From positions 1 through 25,523 of the forward strand of contig JAGCTA010000461.1 of the NCBI GenBank assembly GCA_017963875.1: a DNA stretch of 25,523 nt. The letters are read 5' to 3'. This document shows, in pieces, positions 1 through 8,800 of this stretch. The notes under the pieces were generated by a model. The model saw nothing but the letters and a program-made list of their open reading frames with translations, made no database searches and was not told where the DNA came from. Position 1 is the first letter of the stretch. Every line of letters starts with the position of its first letter. The stretch comes from Victivallales bacterium. Its GTDB lineage: Bacteria > Verrucomicrobiota > Lentisphaeria > Oligosphaerales > Oligosphaeraceae. Both the position numbers and the translations under genes were made by a program.

Positions 1-1
1 C

Positions 2-2764
2 GACAACTCGGGGCGACTGCTCGCCGCCTATCTCATCAGGCTTGACGACGACGGCTTTCTCGCCGAATACCGCCAGTGCGCCGCAGACACCGCCGTTCCC
101 GAAGGCTTCTTCAGAATCTACTGCTATCTCGTCGTCGCCGAAAAGACCCCGTGGTTCAACGACCAGACCTACGTCGACACGCTGAATCCGGACGCCATCC
201 GCGAATTCTTCCACGTCACCCACGACAAGTATTTCGAAAAGGTCGGCGGCGAGTTCAACAAGTCGATTCCAGCGATTTTCACCGACGAGCCGCAGATGTC
301 CGCCAAGATTCCGCTGACCTTCGCCAAGGAGCAGACGGTCCTCCACATGCCCTATACGGACGATTTCCCCAAGACCTACAAGGCGGCCTACGGCGTGGAT
401 TTCCTCCCGACGGTGCCCGAGCTCATCTGGAACCTCCCAGACGGCAAATACTCGCTCGCCCGCTACCGCTACCACGACCATGTGACGGAGCGCTTCGCCA
501 ACGGCTTCTTCAAGGTCGTCTCCGACTGGTGCCTCGCGCACAATCTGCGCAACACGGGCCACCTGATGGCCGAATCCTCCCTCTACCAGCAGATGCTCTT
601 CCTCGGCGAGGCGATGCGCAACTACCGTTCGTTCATCATCCCAGGCATCGACATGCTCTGCGACCTGACCGAATACGCGACCGCAAAGCAGGCGCAGAGC
701 GTCTCGCGGCAGGACGGTCGGAACGCGCTGATGAGCGAACTCGACGGCGTCACCGACTGGGACTTCAACTTCATGGGGCACAAGGGCCACGGCGACTGGC
801 AGGCGGCGCTCGGCGTCACCATCCGCGTCCCCCATCTCTCCTGGGTGTCAATGGCGGGCGAAGCGAAACGGGACTATCCAGCGTCCATCAGTTACCAGTC
901 ATCGTGGCATGAAAAATACCACATCATCGCTGACCACTTTGCGCGTGTCGGAGCAGCGATGACGCGTGGGACGGCGGTCTCGCATGTCGCAGTCGTTCAT
1001 CCAATTGAATCGTACTGGCTCTTTTGGGGGCCGTCTGATCAAAGCGCAAGCGCGAAGACACAGGCGGAGGAAAATTTCACCAACATCATCAACTGGCTGC
1101 TCCACGGCCTGATCGACTTCGATTTCGTCTGCGAATCGCTCCTGCCTGGACAGGAAGTCCACGTCGAAGGCACGGAACTTGTTGTCGGCCAGATGCGCTA
1201 CAAGTCCATCATCGTCCCACCGACAGTCACGCTACGCAAAACGACACTGGATATTCTCGAAATGTTCCAGGCTGCGGGCGGCGACGTGATTTTCTCAGGC
1301 GACGTCGCGACGCATTGCGACGCACTGCCATCCAGCCGCGCCACCGACATCGCCGCCAGATGTCGCCGAATCATGTTCTCGCAGGATGCCATACTAAAAG
1401 CACTCGAATGCAACCGTGAAATTCAAATCATTGATTCCTCACTCGGCAGCCAGGCAGAAAACATGCTATATCAACTCCGTGAGGACAAATCCGACAATGC
1501 ACGCTATCTGTTCATCGTCAGGCATGAACGCTATGGCATTGTCCAGACATCCTACAGGATTCTTATCCGAGGACACTGGCAACTTGAATTCCTCGATACC
1601 AGCAATGGCTCCATTACGCCCATTCAGGCAAAACAGGATGGCGATTGGACAATCCTTGAGACGGAAATCTATCCGCATGGCCACCTTCTCCTGCGCATGA
1701 CGCCATCAGAAAAGAGTATTGGTCAGGAGATTCCGCGCTTCCCCATCGACCAGGATGCAATCGAAGAGGCGACTGTCGCACGCGTCGAAGGATGGGAAAT
1801 CCCGATTACGCTTGACGAACCGAATGTCCTTGTGCTCGACCAGGCAAAATGGCGTGTCAACAACGGCGAATGGCAGACCACGGAGGAAATCCTTCGCATT
1901 GACAACAAGGCGCGTGCGCTCATGGGCATGGAAAAGAAAACAGGCCACATTGTCCAGCCATGGGTCTATCCAGTCTCCAACAAAGTCCACGGCACGCTTG
2001 AACTCTGCTATGACATCGAATGCGAATGCGCCGTCAAAGGCGCATGGCTAGCGGCAGAACAGCCCGAACAAACGAAATTCCTCCTCGACGGCTCACCGAT
2101 TGAGTTCACCGACTGTGGCTGGTGGACTGACGAATGCGTCAGAAAATCGCTTCTGCCCGAACTCACACAGGGGCGTCACACGCTGACCGTCATCAGAAAC
2201 TACATGGACGACACGGACATCGAGCGGCTATACTTGCTTGGAGATTTCGGAGTTTCCGTCAGGGGGCGCAAAGCCGTTGTCACAGCACCTGTCCGCACGC
2301 TCCATTGGGGAGATGTCGCGCAACAGGGGTTGCCATTCTACGGTGGAAACATCACCTATCATGCGAATTTCACCTTGGACGCATCTGCGGCAAACGCCGC
2401 CCTGCGCATCCCGTCTCGCCAATACGATTTCGCGCCTGACTGCCGCGGCACCCAGGCAGCGAGGGAAATTGACTTTGTCGAATTCAGGGGAACACTCCTC
2501 AGCGTTTCTCTGGACGGCAAAGAAATCGGTGACATCGCCTTCTCGCCGTATCAACTTCCACTCGGTGCGTTGTCCGCTGGCAAACATGACATTGACCTCA
2601 AGTTATATGGCAGCCGAATCAACTGTTTTGGCGCTTTGCATCTGACTGGGCGCAAACGCTGGATGAACTCCGTTGCATGGCGCTCCGTCGGTGACGCCTT
2701 CACATACGATTATTCGCTCATTCCATTTGGAATCTTCAAATCAGCGGTCATTCTCTCGCTGTAG
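2..2764 (+). CDS. Large GH106-like glycoside hydrolase, 5'-partial
   Basis: The frame is open from the first bases of the window, so the true start lies upstream; 920 codons are visible. The N-terminal half looks like a (beta/alpha)8 barrel of the GH106 (alpha-L-rhamnosidase) type. It has a conserved FTDEP motif (visible residues 93-97, Glu96) and a GHLMAESS segment (Glu191), followed by a YRSFIIPGIDML stretch; these acidic residues are candidate catalytic or metal-binding positions. The C-terminal half contains beta-rich galactose-binding-like segments (around nt 2340-2640, ending in a jelly-roll-like SLDGKEIG...LSAGKHDIDLKLYG pattern). It would release sugars from a branched glycan or glycoside; the substrate cannot be told from sequence. 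It precedes the nagB-nagA pair with a promoter-containing gap between. Base composition changes inside the gene near nt 850 (C-ending codons dominate before, more mixed after). GH106 is the best guess; a related unassigned family is possible. Confidence 0.7.
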   Translation, partial: DNSGRLLAAYLIRLDDDGFLAEYRQCAADTAVPEGFFRIYCYLVVAEKTPWFNDQTYVDTLNPDAIREFFHVTHDKYFEKVGGEFNKSIPAIFTDEPQMSAKIPLTFAKEQTVLHMPYTDDFPKTYKAAYGVDFLPTVPELIWNLPDGKYSLARYRYHDHVTERFANGFFKVVSDWCLAHNLRNTGHLMAESSLYQQMLFLGEAMRNYRSFIIPGIDMLCDLTEYATAKQAQSVSRQDGRNALMSELDGVTDWDFNFMGHKGHGDWQAALGVTIRVPHLSWVSMAGEAKRDYPASISYQSSWHEKYHIIADHFARVGAAMTRGTAVSHVAVVHPIESYWLFWGPSDQSASAKTQAEENFTNIINWLLHGLIDFDFVCESLLPGQEVHVEGTELVVGQMRYKSIIVPPTVTLRKTTLDILEMFQAAGGDVIFSGDVATHCDALPSSRATDIAARCRRIMFSQDAILKALECNREIQIIDSSLGSQAENMLYQLREDKSDNARYLFIVRHERYGIVQTSYRILIRGHWQLEFLDTSNGSITPIQAKQDGDWTILETEIYPHGHLLLRMTPSEKSIGQEIPRFPIDQDAIEEATVARVEGWEIPITLDEPNVLVLDQAKWRVNNGEWQTTEEILRIDNKARALMGMEKKTGHIVQPWVYPVSNKVHGTLELCYDIECECAVKGAWLAAEQPEQTKFLLDGSPIEFTDCGWWTDECVRKSLLPELTQGRHTLTVIRNYMDDTDIERLYLLGDFGVSVRGRKAVVTAPVRTLHWGDVAQQGLPFYGGNITYHANFTLDASAANAALRIPSRQYDFAPDCRGTQAAREIDFVEFRGTLLSVSLDGKEIGDIAFSPYQLPLGALSAGKHDIDLKLYGSRINCFGALHLTGRKRWMNSVAWRSVGDAFTYDYSLIPFGIFKSAVILSL

Positions 2765-2785
2765 GCATAAGACACGTCTTTTTAT

Positions 2786-2815
2786 TTGTGTATTTTTGTT
2801 TTCATGTGATATATT
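2786..2815 (+). promoter_or_regulatory. Candidate sigma-70 promoter for nagBA
   Basis: A TATATT -10-like hexamer lies at 2810-2815, with a weak TTGTGT -35-like hexamer at 2786-2791 and an 18-bp spacer, in the AT-rich gap after the upstream hydrolase stop. The -10 fits well and the -35 poorly. Transcription would start just before the leader hairpin at 2835. Confidence 0.35.
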
Positions 2816-2834
2816 ACCTGAAATCTTCAAAAAA

Positions 2835-2854
2835 GCCTGCGCACGCGCGCAGGC
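2835..2854 (+). promoter_or_regulatory. Perfect GC hairpin in nagB leader
   Basis: GCCTGCGC (2835-2842) pairs perfectly with GCGCAGGC (2847-2854) around the loop ACGC. On the + strand no U-tract follows, so it is not a terminator for the upstream gene. On the minus strand it would be followed by six T. It sits between the candidate -10 and the ribosome binding site of nagB (AAGGAAA, 2873-2879), so it probably stabilises or regulates the nagB messenger. Confidence 0.5.
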
Positions 2855-2886
2855 GAAAAATAACCACCAATAAAGGAAATCGCATC

Positions 2887-3654
2887 ATGAGTCTGTCCAT
2901 CTACAAGACCAAGCAGGAATGCGGCGTCGCCGCAGCCAAATTCGGGGCGGAGAAAATCCGCAAGGCCATCGCCGAAAAAGGCGAATGCCGCATCATCATC
3001 GCCACAGGTGCCAGCCAGTTCGACATGCTCTCGCAACTCGTCCAGGAACCTGGCATCGACTGGACAAAGGTCACCATGTTTCATTTGGACGAATATGTCG
3101 GCCTGCCCGAATCACATCCTGCCAGTTTCCGCAAATACATCAAGGAACGCTTTGTCGCCAAACTCCCATGCCCGCTCAAGGAAGCCAACTTCGTCCCAGG
3201 CGATGCGCCTGACCTCCAGGCCGCCGTTGACAAACTTGGTGAACATCTCCTTGACAAAATCGTCGATGTCTGCTTCATCGGCATCGGTGAAAACGGCCAT
3301 ATCGCCTTCAATGACCCGCCATGCGATTTCGATACGGAAAAACCATACCTCATCGTCAATCTCGATGAAGTCTGCCGCAAGCAGCAACTCGGCGAAGGCT
3401 GGTTCCCGACTTTCGATGACGTTCCCAAGCAGGCGGTCTCCATGAGCGCACGCATGATCATGAAGAGCCGCTGCATCGTCAACACCGTTCCAGACGCTCG
3501 CAAGGCATACGCCATGAAAATCACTTTCGAGGGCGACATGACCCCGATGCACCCCGCATCCATCATCCGCATCCACCCCGACTGCGAGACGTTCTGTGAT
3601 GTCCCCGCCGCCGCTCAACTCTGCCAACTCACAAAGGATGTCTGCAGCAAATGA
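2887..3654 (+). CDS. nagB: Glucosamine-6-phosphate deaminase
   Basis: Cytoplasmic enzyme that isomerises and deaminates glucosamine-6-phosphate to fructose-6-phosphate plus ammonia, the last step of GlcNAc catabolism. The 255-residue length fits the family. It has the FHLDEY motif (Asp68, matching catalytic Asp72 of E. coli NagB) and GIGENGHIAFNDPP (His138 matching His143). The position of E. coli Asp141 is Asn136, as in Gram-positive NagB enzymes, and that of Glu148 is Asp143. The ATG at 2887 is chosen because AAGGAAA lies 7 bases upstream; an in-frame extension back to 2788 would encode the leader hairpin as protein and lacks homology. Its TGA overlaps the nagA ATG, so the two are translationally coupled. 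Confidence 0.93.
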   Translation: MSLSIYKTKQECGVAAAKFGAEKIRKAIAEKGECRIIIATGASQFDMLSQLVQEPGIDWTKVTMFHLDEYVGLPESHPASFRKYIKERFVAKLPCPLKEANFVPGDAPDLQAAVDKLGEHLLDKIVDVCFIGIGENGHIAFNDPPCDFDTEKPYLIVNLDEVCRKQQLGEGWFPTFDDVPKQAVSMSARMIMKSRCIVNTVPDARKAYAMKITFEGDMTPMHPASIIRIHPDCETFCDVPAAAQLCQLTKDVCSK

Positions 3655-4553
3655 AAACCTTTGATTTACAAGTCAACGGCGCATTCGGGGTCAATTTCGC
3701 CGACCCGAACATGACCGAGGACGCGTTCATTGGATGCGTGGAGAAAATTCTCGATAAAGGATGCACGCGCTTCCTGCCGACGCTTCCAACCTCCTCGTTG
3801 GAGACCTATCGCCGCAATCTGAAGATGATGAACCGCATCATCGACAGTCACGGCCTGCGCTATGCGATGCCTGGCTTCCATATTGAGGGGCCGTTCATCT
3901 CCAAGGTTCCAGGCTATGTCGGCGCACACCACCCGCCATACGTCCAGGAGCCGTCCATCCCATTGCTGGACGAGTTCAACGACTTGGCTGACGGCAAGAT
4001 TTCCATTCTGACTGTCGCTCCAGAAATTCCTGGAATGTATGAACTTATCAAGCATGCGCATAAACTCGGCATTGTCGTGTCCATCGGGCACAGCAATGCA
4101 TCCGAAGACGATGTGCTAAACTCGGGTGCCGATACGATGACGCATCTTGGCAACGGCCTACCCAACCTGATTGACAGACACCACAACCAAGTCTGGTCGG
4201 GCCTGGCCAACGATGACATGACCATCATGGGCATTTGCGACGGACACCACATTCCCGCACTGATGCTCAAATGCTATCTGCGCTGCAAAGGCCTCGACAA
4301 GTTCGTCGCCGTCAGCGATGCATGCGGTGTCGCTGGAATGCCGCCAGGGCGCTACAGTTCGTATGGCAACGAAAACGCCATCCTTGAACCAAACGGACGC
4401 TATCACAACCCTGAAAAGGGTTGCCTGGTCGGAAGTTCCAGCCTGCTCAACGGCTGCGCGGATTTCCTGCGCCGCGAACTGCATCTCCCTGAGGCGGACA
4501 TTGAAAAGGTCTGTTGGATCAACCCGCACAAACTGATGAAACTTGAGCCGTAA
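3651..4553 (+). CDS. nagA: N-acetylglucosamine-6-phosphate deacetylase, barrel-only form
   Basis: Removes acetate from GlcNAc-6-phosphate to feed NagB. The 300 residues cover only the amidohydrolase barrel, from VNGAFGVNF (matching the QLNGCGGVQF region of E. coli NagA) to INPHKLMKLEP. The N- and C-terminal strands that build the small beta-sandwich domain of the usual ~380-residue enzyme are absent, yet the gene is intact and starts on an ATGA overlap with nagB. Active-site residues are present: Glu79 in HIEGPF, His147 in GHSNA, His165 in THLGNG, His200 in DGHH and Asp223 in VSDA. The usual HLYNAM is replaced by HLGNGL. Short NagA-like enzymes acting on related N-acetyl sugars are an alternative. 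A strong terminator follows. Confidence 0.88.
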   Translation: MKTFDLQVNGAFGVNFADPNMTEDAFIGCVEKILDKGCTRFLPTLPTSSLETYRRNLKMMNRIIDSHGLRYAMPGFHIEGPFISKVPGYVGAHHPPYVQEPSIPLLDEFNDLADGKISILTVAPEIPGMYELIKHAHKLGIVVSIGHSNASEDDVLNSGADTMTHLGNGLPNLIDRHHNQVWSGLANDDMTIMGICDGHHIPALMLKCYLRCKGLDKFVAVSDACGVAGMPPGRYSSYGNENAILEPNGRYHNPEKGCLVGSSSLLNGCADFLRRELHLPEADIEKVCWINPHKLMKLEP

Positions 4554-4568
4554 GACATTTTTCTCGGT

Positions 4569-4610
4569 AACGCCCGAGCACCCGCTCGGGCGTTTTATTC
4601 TTTATTTTTG
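4569..4610 (+). terminator. Rho-independent terminator of nagBA
   Basis: An 11-bp perfect stem, AACGCCCGAGC (4569-4579) with GCTCGGGCGTT (4584-4594), closes an ACCC loop and runs into a T-rich tract to about 4609. It ends the nagBA transcript only a few bases before the MFS transporter start. Confidence 0.92.
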
Positions 4611-4616
4611 ACATCA

Positions 4617-5834
4617 ATGACTCCTTGGAAGAAAAATCTGATTATCCTTTGGGCCTCGCAGTTCATGTCGAGGGCTGGTTTCGACCTGTGCATGCCATTC
4701 ATGCCGTTGCTTCTGCGTGAAACTCTTCACATCAGCGAAGAATACCGTGGCCTCTGCGTTTCAATATACACGTTTGCGAGTTTGACGAGTCTTTGTATCG
4801 CCACCGCCTTCTGGGGCATCATCGGCGATCGTTACGGGAGCAAACTCATGCTTCTCCGCGCCAGTTATGCCGCCGCCATCTTCTATCCGCTACTTGCACT
4901 TGCGCCGAACTTCTATGTTCTGCTTGCCATACGATTTATCTGCTCGTTCTTCTCTGGAACCGTCAATCCCGCCCAGACACTCCTTGTCAGCACAACGCCA
5001 CCCGAAAAGCATGGCTTCGCTCTTGGGACGCTTAGTACAGCCACATCGAGCGGCGACATGCTTGGCTTCCTGCTCGGCGGCCTCATTGTCGAATACTTCG
5101 GCTACACCACCGCATTCATGACCTGTGGCGTCATCTATTTGGTCAGCGCCCTTTTAGTCCATCTCTTCATCCACGAGGACTTCCACCGCACAATTCCAAC
5201 GAAAACAACCGTCAAGGAATCTCGCTGGCAGTCGTTCCGTCGTCTCGCGACGCCTGGCGTCACATGGTTGCTACTCCTGTTCATGCTCAACGGACTGGCG
5301 ACCCGCAACGACAGCCCGTTCGTCCCCATGCTGGTTGAAACAATCAACGGCTTCGACCGAGCCGCTTTCTTCACGGGCATCGCCAGCGCCGCCGCCGCTT
5401 TCGGAGGAATCCTCTCTGGAATCGCCATCGGCCGCCTCAGCGACAAATATAGCCCGAAAATGCTCTTGACATTCGTCATTGCTTTGACCGCAACTCTGAC
5501 TGCAACGCACGCATTCGTGCCAAATATCCATTCGCTCATCGCCATCCGTTTCGCGACGCGTTTCGCCGCTGGCGGTCTCCAGCCGATTCTTCTGGTCGTC
5601 CTGTCACGAATCACATCACCTGAACGCAAGGGGACGTTCTTTGGCTGGTCTGGAAGCGTCAATCAGGCGGGCGGAATCTTCGCCGCGCTCCTCAGCGGCA
5701 CCGTCGCCTACTACGTCGGCGTCCGTGGCATCTTCATCTCGTCTGCCATCATCTTCTTCATGATGCTGCCATTGTCCATACCGATGCTCAAGGCCGCCGC
5801 CATTGAGGAAAAAGCATTGAAGTCTTCGAAATAG
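4617..5834 (+). CDS. Major facilitator superfamily transporter
   Basis: Integral inner-membrane transporter of 405 residues with about 12 hydrophobic segments, typical of MFS. The first cytoplasmic loop carries the family signature around GIIGDRYGSKLMLLRA (about residues 64-80), and the second half repeats it as AIGRLSDKYSPKMLL. The pattern GGLIVEYFGYTTAF and the overall layout resemble MdtG-type multidrug exporters, but the position between nagBA and secreted glycan-degrading proteins makes sugar uptake equally plausible. I chose ATG 4617; a TTG at 4608 lies in the terminator T-tract. Neither has a recognisable Shine-Dalgarno sequence, which is odd. The next gene follows after 37 bases without a terminator, so they may be co-transcribed. 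Confidence 0.85.
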   Translation: MTPWKKNLIILWASQFMSRAGFDLCMPFMPLLLRETLHISEEYRGLCVSIYTFASLTSLCIATAFWGIIGDRYGSKLMLLRASYAAAIFYPLLALAPNFYVLLAIRFICSFFSGTVNPAQTLLVSTTPPEKHGFALGTLSTATSSGDMLGFLLGGLIVEYFGYTTAFMTCGVIYLVSALLVHLFIHEDFHRTIPTKTTVKESRWQSFRRLATPGVTWLLLLFMLNGLATRNDSPFVPMLVETINGFDRAAFFTGIASAAAAFGGILSGIAIGRLSDKYSPKMLLTFVIALTATLTATHAFVPNIHSLIAIRFATRFAAGGLQPILLVVLSRITSPERKGTFFGWSGSVNQAGGIFAALLSGTVAYYVGVRGIFISSAIIFFMMLPLSIPMLKAAAIEEKALKSSK

Positions 5835-5871
5835 TTTCTTCCTATCACAAACAACAAGGAGTTTCGACATC

Positions 5872-8800
5872 ATGACGACCAAGATTCCACGCTTATTCTG
5901 CCTTGTTTGCATCCTTGCCATCTCTGTCATCGCCGAACCTCTGATTGTCTCTGAATGGACTCCTTCCAACAAAAACGCGACATCCAGCAACGATGGCATC
6001 CTGTCTGTCCGCGGCAACGGGGAGGATTGCATCTATTGGCTCTCCCCCCAAAAGACCTTTACTCCTGGGACCGCCTATTGTATCTCATTTCTTGCAAAAG
6101 GCGATGATGCTTCAGGCAACACACTGGTGTCAGGACCTCTTTGCACAAACGTCGATGTCGGTATTCCTCCAGCCCAGTGGAAGCGCTATTCCAATATCTT
6201 TGCGGCTCCTGTCACTCCCAAAGGCGAAAACACTCGCATCCGTTTGGGGCAATGGCATCTCAAAGGCTCCGCGTCCTTCTCCGACCTCACCATCGCTCCT
6301 GTCATGCCAGTCTTTCTGGAAAGCAACGGTATCGTCTTGGGAGACGGAGAGCGGATTTCAACCAATGAATACCTGTTTCAGCCTTTCTTCAACTCTCCTA
6401 GCCGTAATTTCTCCAGGCCACTCCATAAAAACAACGCCATTTTCAATACAAGCCGCTGGGTATTCAACGACAGGCTTTATATCATCTATAAATTCCAACT
6501 TAATGGCCGTAAACAACTTAGCGGAAGGGTGCAGGCATCCGTACATTACCACGTGGGCGGCGTGCTGAAGGCTGAAGTCAGCAAGGACGAAACACAGTGG
6601 ATTCAAATCGGAACTTTGGACAAAAAGGGCCTCCTGGACGCCCAGGTGCCCGAGTCTTTCTTCCCAGCAGACACGGTCTTCCTCAAACTCTCCGCAACCA
6701 CATCCGAATCAGGCGATATCCGAGATGCCGCGCCTGGCTCCTTCCAAATCGGCCAACTCTCCTACAAAGCGACGTTGACAGGACCGCCCGTCGAAATCAC
6801 AGGCACGACGTCTTTCTTCGAGTTGCCAGTACAGGATGATTCACTCGCAGTAAAGGTTAAAGACCTCGGCGATGCAATGCCTGGCGACAAAAGCCATGTC
6901 ACATTGAGCGTGAAGAATTTGAAGGATTCAACATTGAAATTGACGCCGCACATAGTTCTAAGCCTTGCTAACAGCGATATTCGCCTAGAGTCAAACGCGT
7001 CTTCATTGACACTCAAGCCCCAGCAAGAGCAGGAAGTGACAATACCCTATTCCATCACGGACGTCGGCGACTGGCGAATGGTCATTTTCCTAACGGAAAG
7101 TTATTCTCTCGCAACGACTATCAACATTCCTGATTACCTTCGGCAGGACTACGGAGAACTGCTCGCTGACGAAGGAAAGGTCGCCATCTGGAGCACATCC
7201 TCAGGCTGGAAAATTCCACGTAACCGCAAACCGCCCCAAAAACGCGGCACGGCGTTGAAAATCAGCGCAGCGCTCAACGAAGCGGAAGCCGCCCAACTCG
7301 TTCTCACACCACATGATGCGTTAACCAACCTCACGGCAACCGCCACGGCACTCAACGGTCCTAATGGGGCAGTCCTTCCTGCGTCCGCTGTTGAAATCTT
7401 AAATGTCTATTATCATGAAGTCAAAATACAGAGCGACAGTTCATCCATCAAAGGTTTCTGGCCAGATGCCCTGCCCCCCATCAAGCCTGGCTTCTCCATT
7501 TCAGCAAACAAAACGCAGCCGCTATGGGTACGCGTCACCATCCCAACAAATGCGGTGCCAGGGATTTATCACGGAAGCATAAACCTCAAAGCGGACGGCT
7601 GGCAAACATCGATTCCCCTTGAAATCGAGGCATATCCATTCATCCTGCCAGACAAAATGACCGTCAAGACCGCCTTCGGATTCTACGACAGTATCACCTG
7701 GCGGTACCACGGAGCAAAGAAGATTGAGGATAAACGGAAAATCCTCGAAATGTATTGGGAACACCTCGGCAAGCACCACATCAGTCCCTATAATCCCGCT
7801 CCGCTTGATCCATGCAGTATCAAACTTCTTGGAAACAATAACCAATGGAACGGCGGCACGCGCATCAAGGATGCCCCGAAAACAGGAGAGTACGCACTGG
7901 AAATCGTTGACAATTCCACTACGGGACAGCAATGCGCGACCTACAACGAACCAATTCTCTTGCAAAATGGATCATACGCTTTCTCCTTCGATGCGAAGAC
8001 CGCTACGCCAAACCAGCAATTCATGGTGACAATCTCTTCAATGGATGACCAAAAGCAATGGATTTCAAGAAACAACAAGGACTTTGTCTTCACTGGCGAC
8101 GTCAATTGGAAATCATTCTCTGGCGAATTCAAAATCACAAACCCGTTGACAAAATACATCGGCATCACACTTCGTCCAACATGCTGGACGGAAAAGATGG
8201 AACTGACTGGCACGACCACATTCGCCAATTTCAGCCTCAGACATATCGAATCAGACAAATCCATCGTCGATGTCAGTTCATTCAAACCAGCCGATTACCA
8301 TGATTTCAATATCCTTTTCAACTGGGATGCCTGGGACAAAGCCGTCGAGCACGCATTCAAAACATATCATTTTGACGGAATGCGCTTCCCGCTCCAGGGA
8401 CTTGGAGGCGGCACGTTCCATTCGCGCAACGCCCCCAAACTCTTCGGCTTCACGGAAGGAACGCCCGAATACGACCATCTCATCAAAATTTACTTCAAGG
8501 GGGTCGAAGAGCACCTTGCCGAAAAAGGCCTTCTCGGCAGCGCATACATCTACTGGTTCGATGAGCCCGACAAGAAGGACTACGAGTTCGTAATGAACGG
8601 TTTTAGCAAAATCAAAAAGTACGCGCCACGGCTGCGGCGGCTTCTCACAGAACAGGTCGAACCTGAACTGATTGGCGGCCCCAACCTATGGTGCCCGCTG
8701 ACGCCAGCCGTCACAAAGGAAAGCGTCGCAGAACGCCATGCAGCAGGCGATGAATACTGGTGGTATGTCTGCACTGGCCCCAAGGCGCCTTACGCGACGC

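Noticed and set aside
76..912. Long + strand open frame of 278 codons rich in Arg and Pro
   Set aside because: It overlaps the hydrolase frame, which has clear family motifs; the composition is that of a GC-rich shadow frame.
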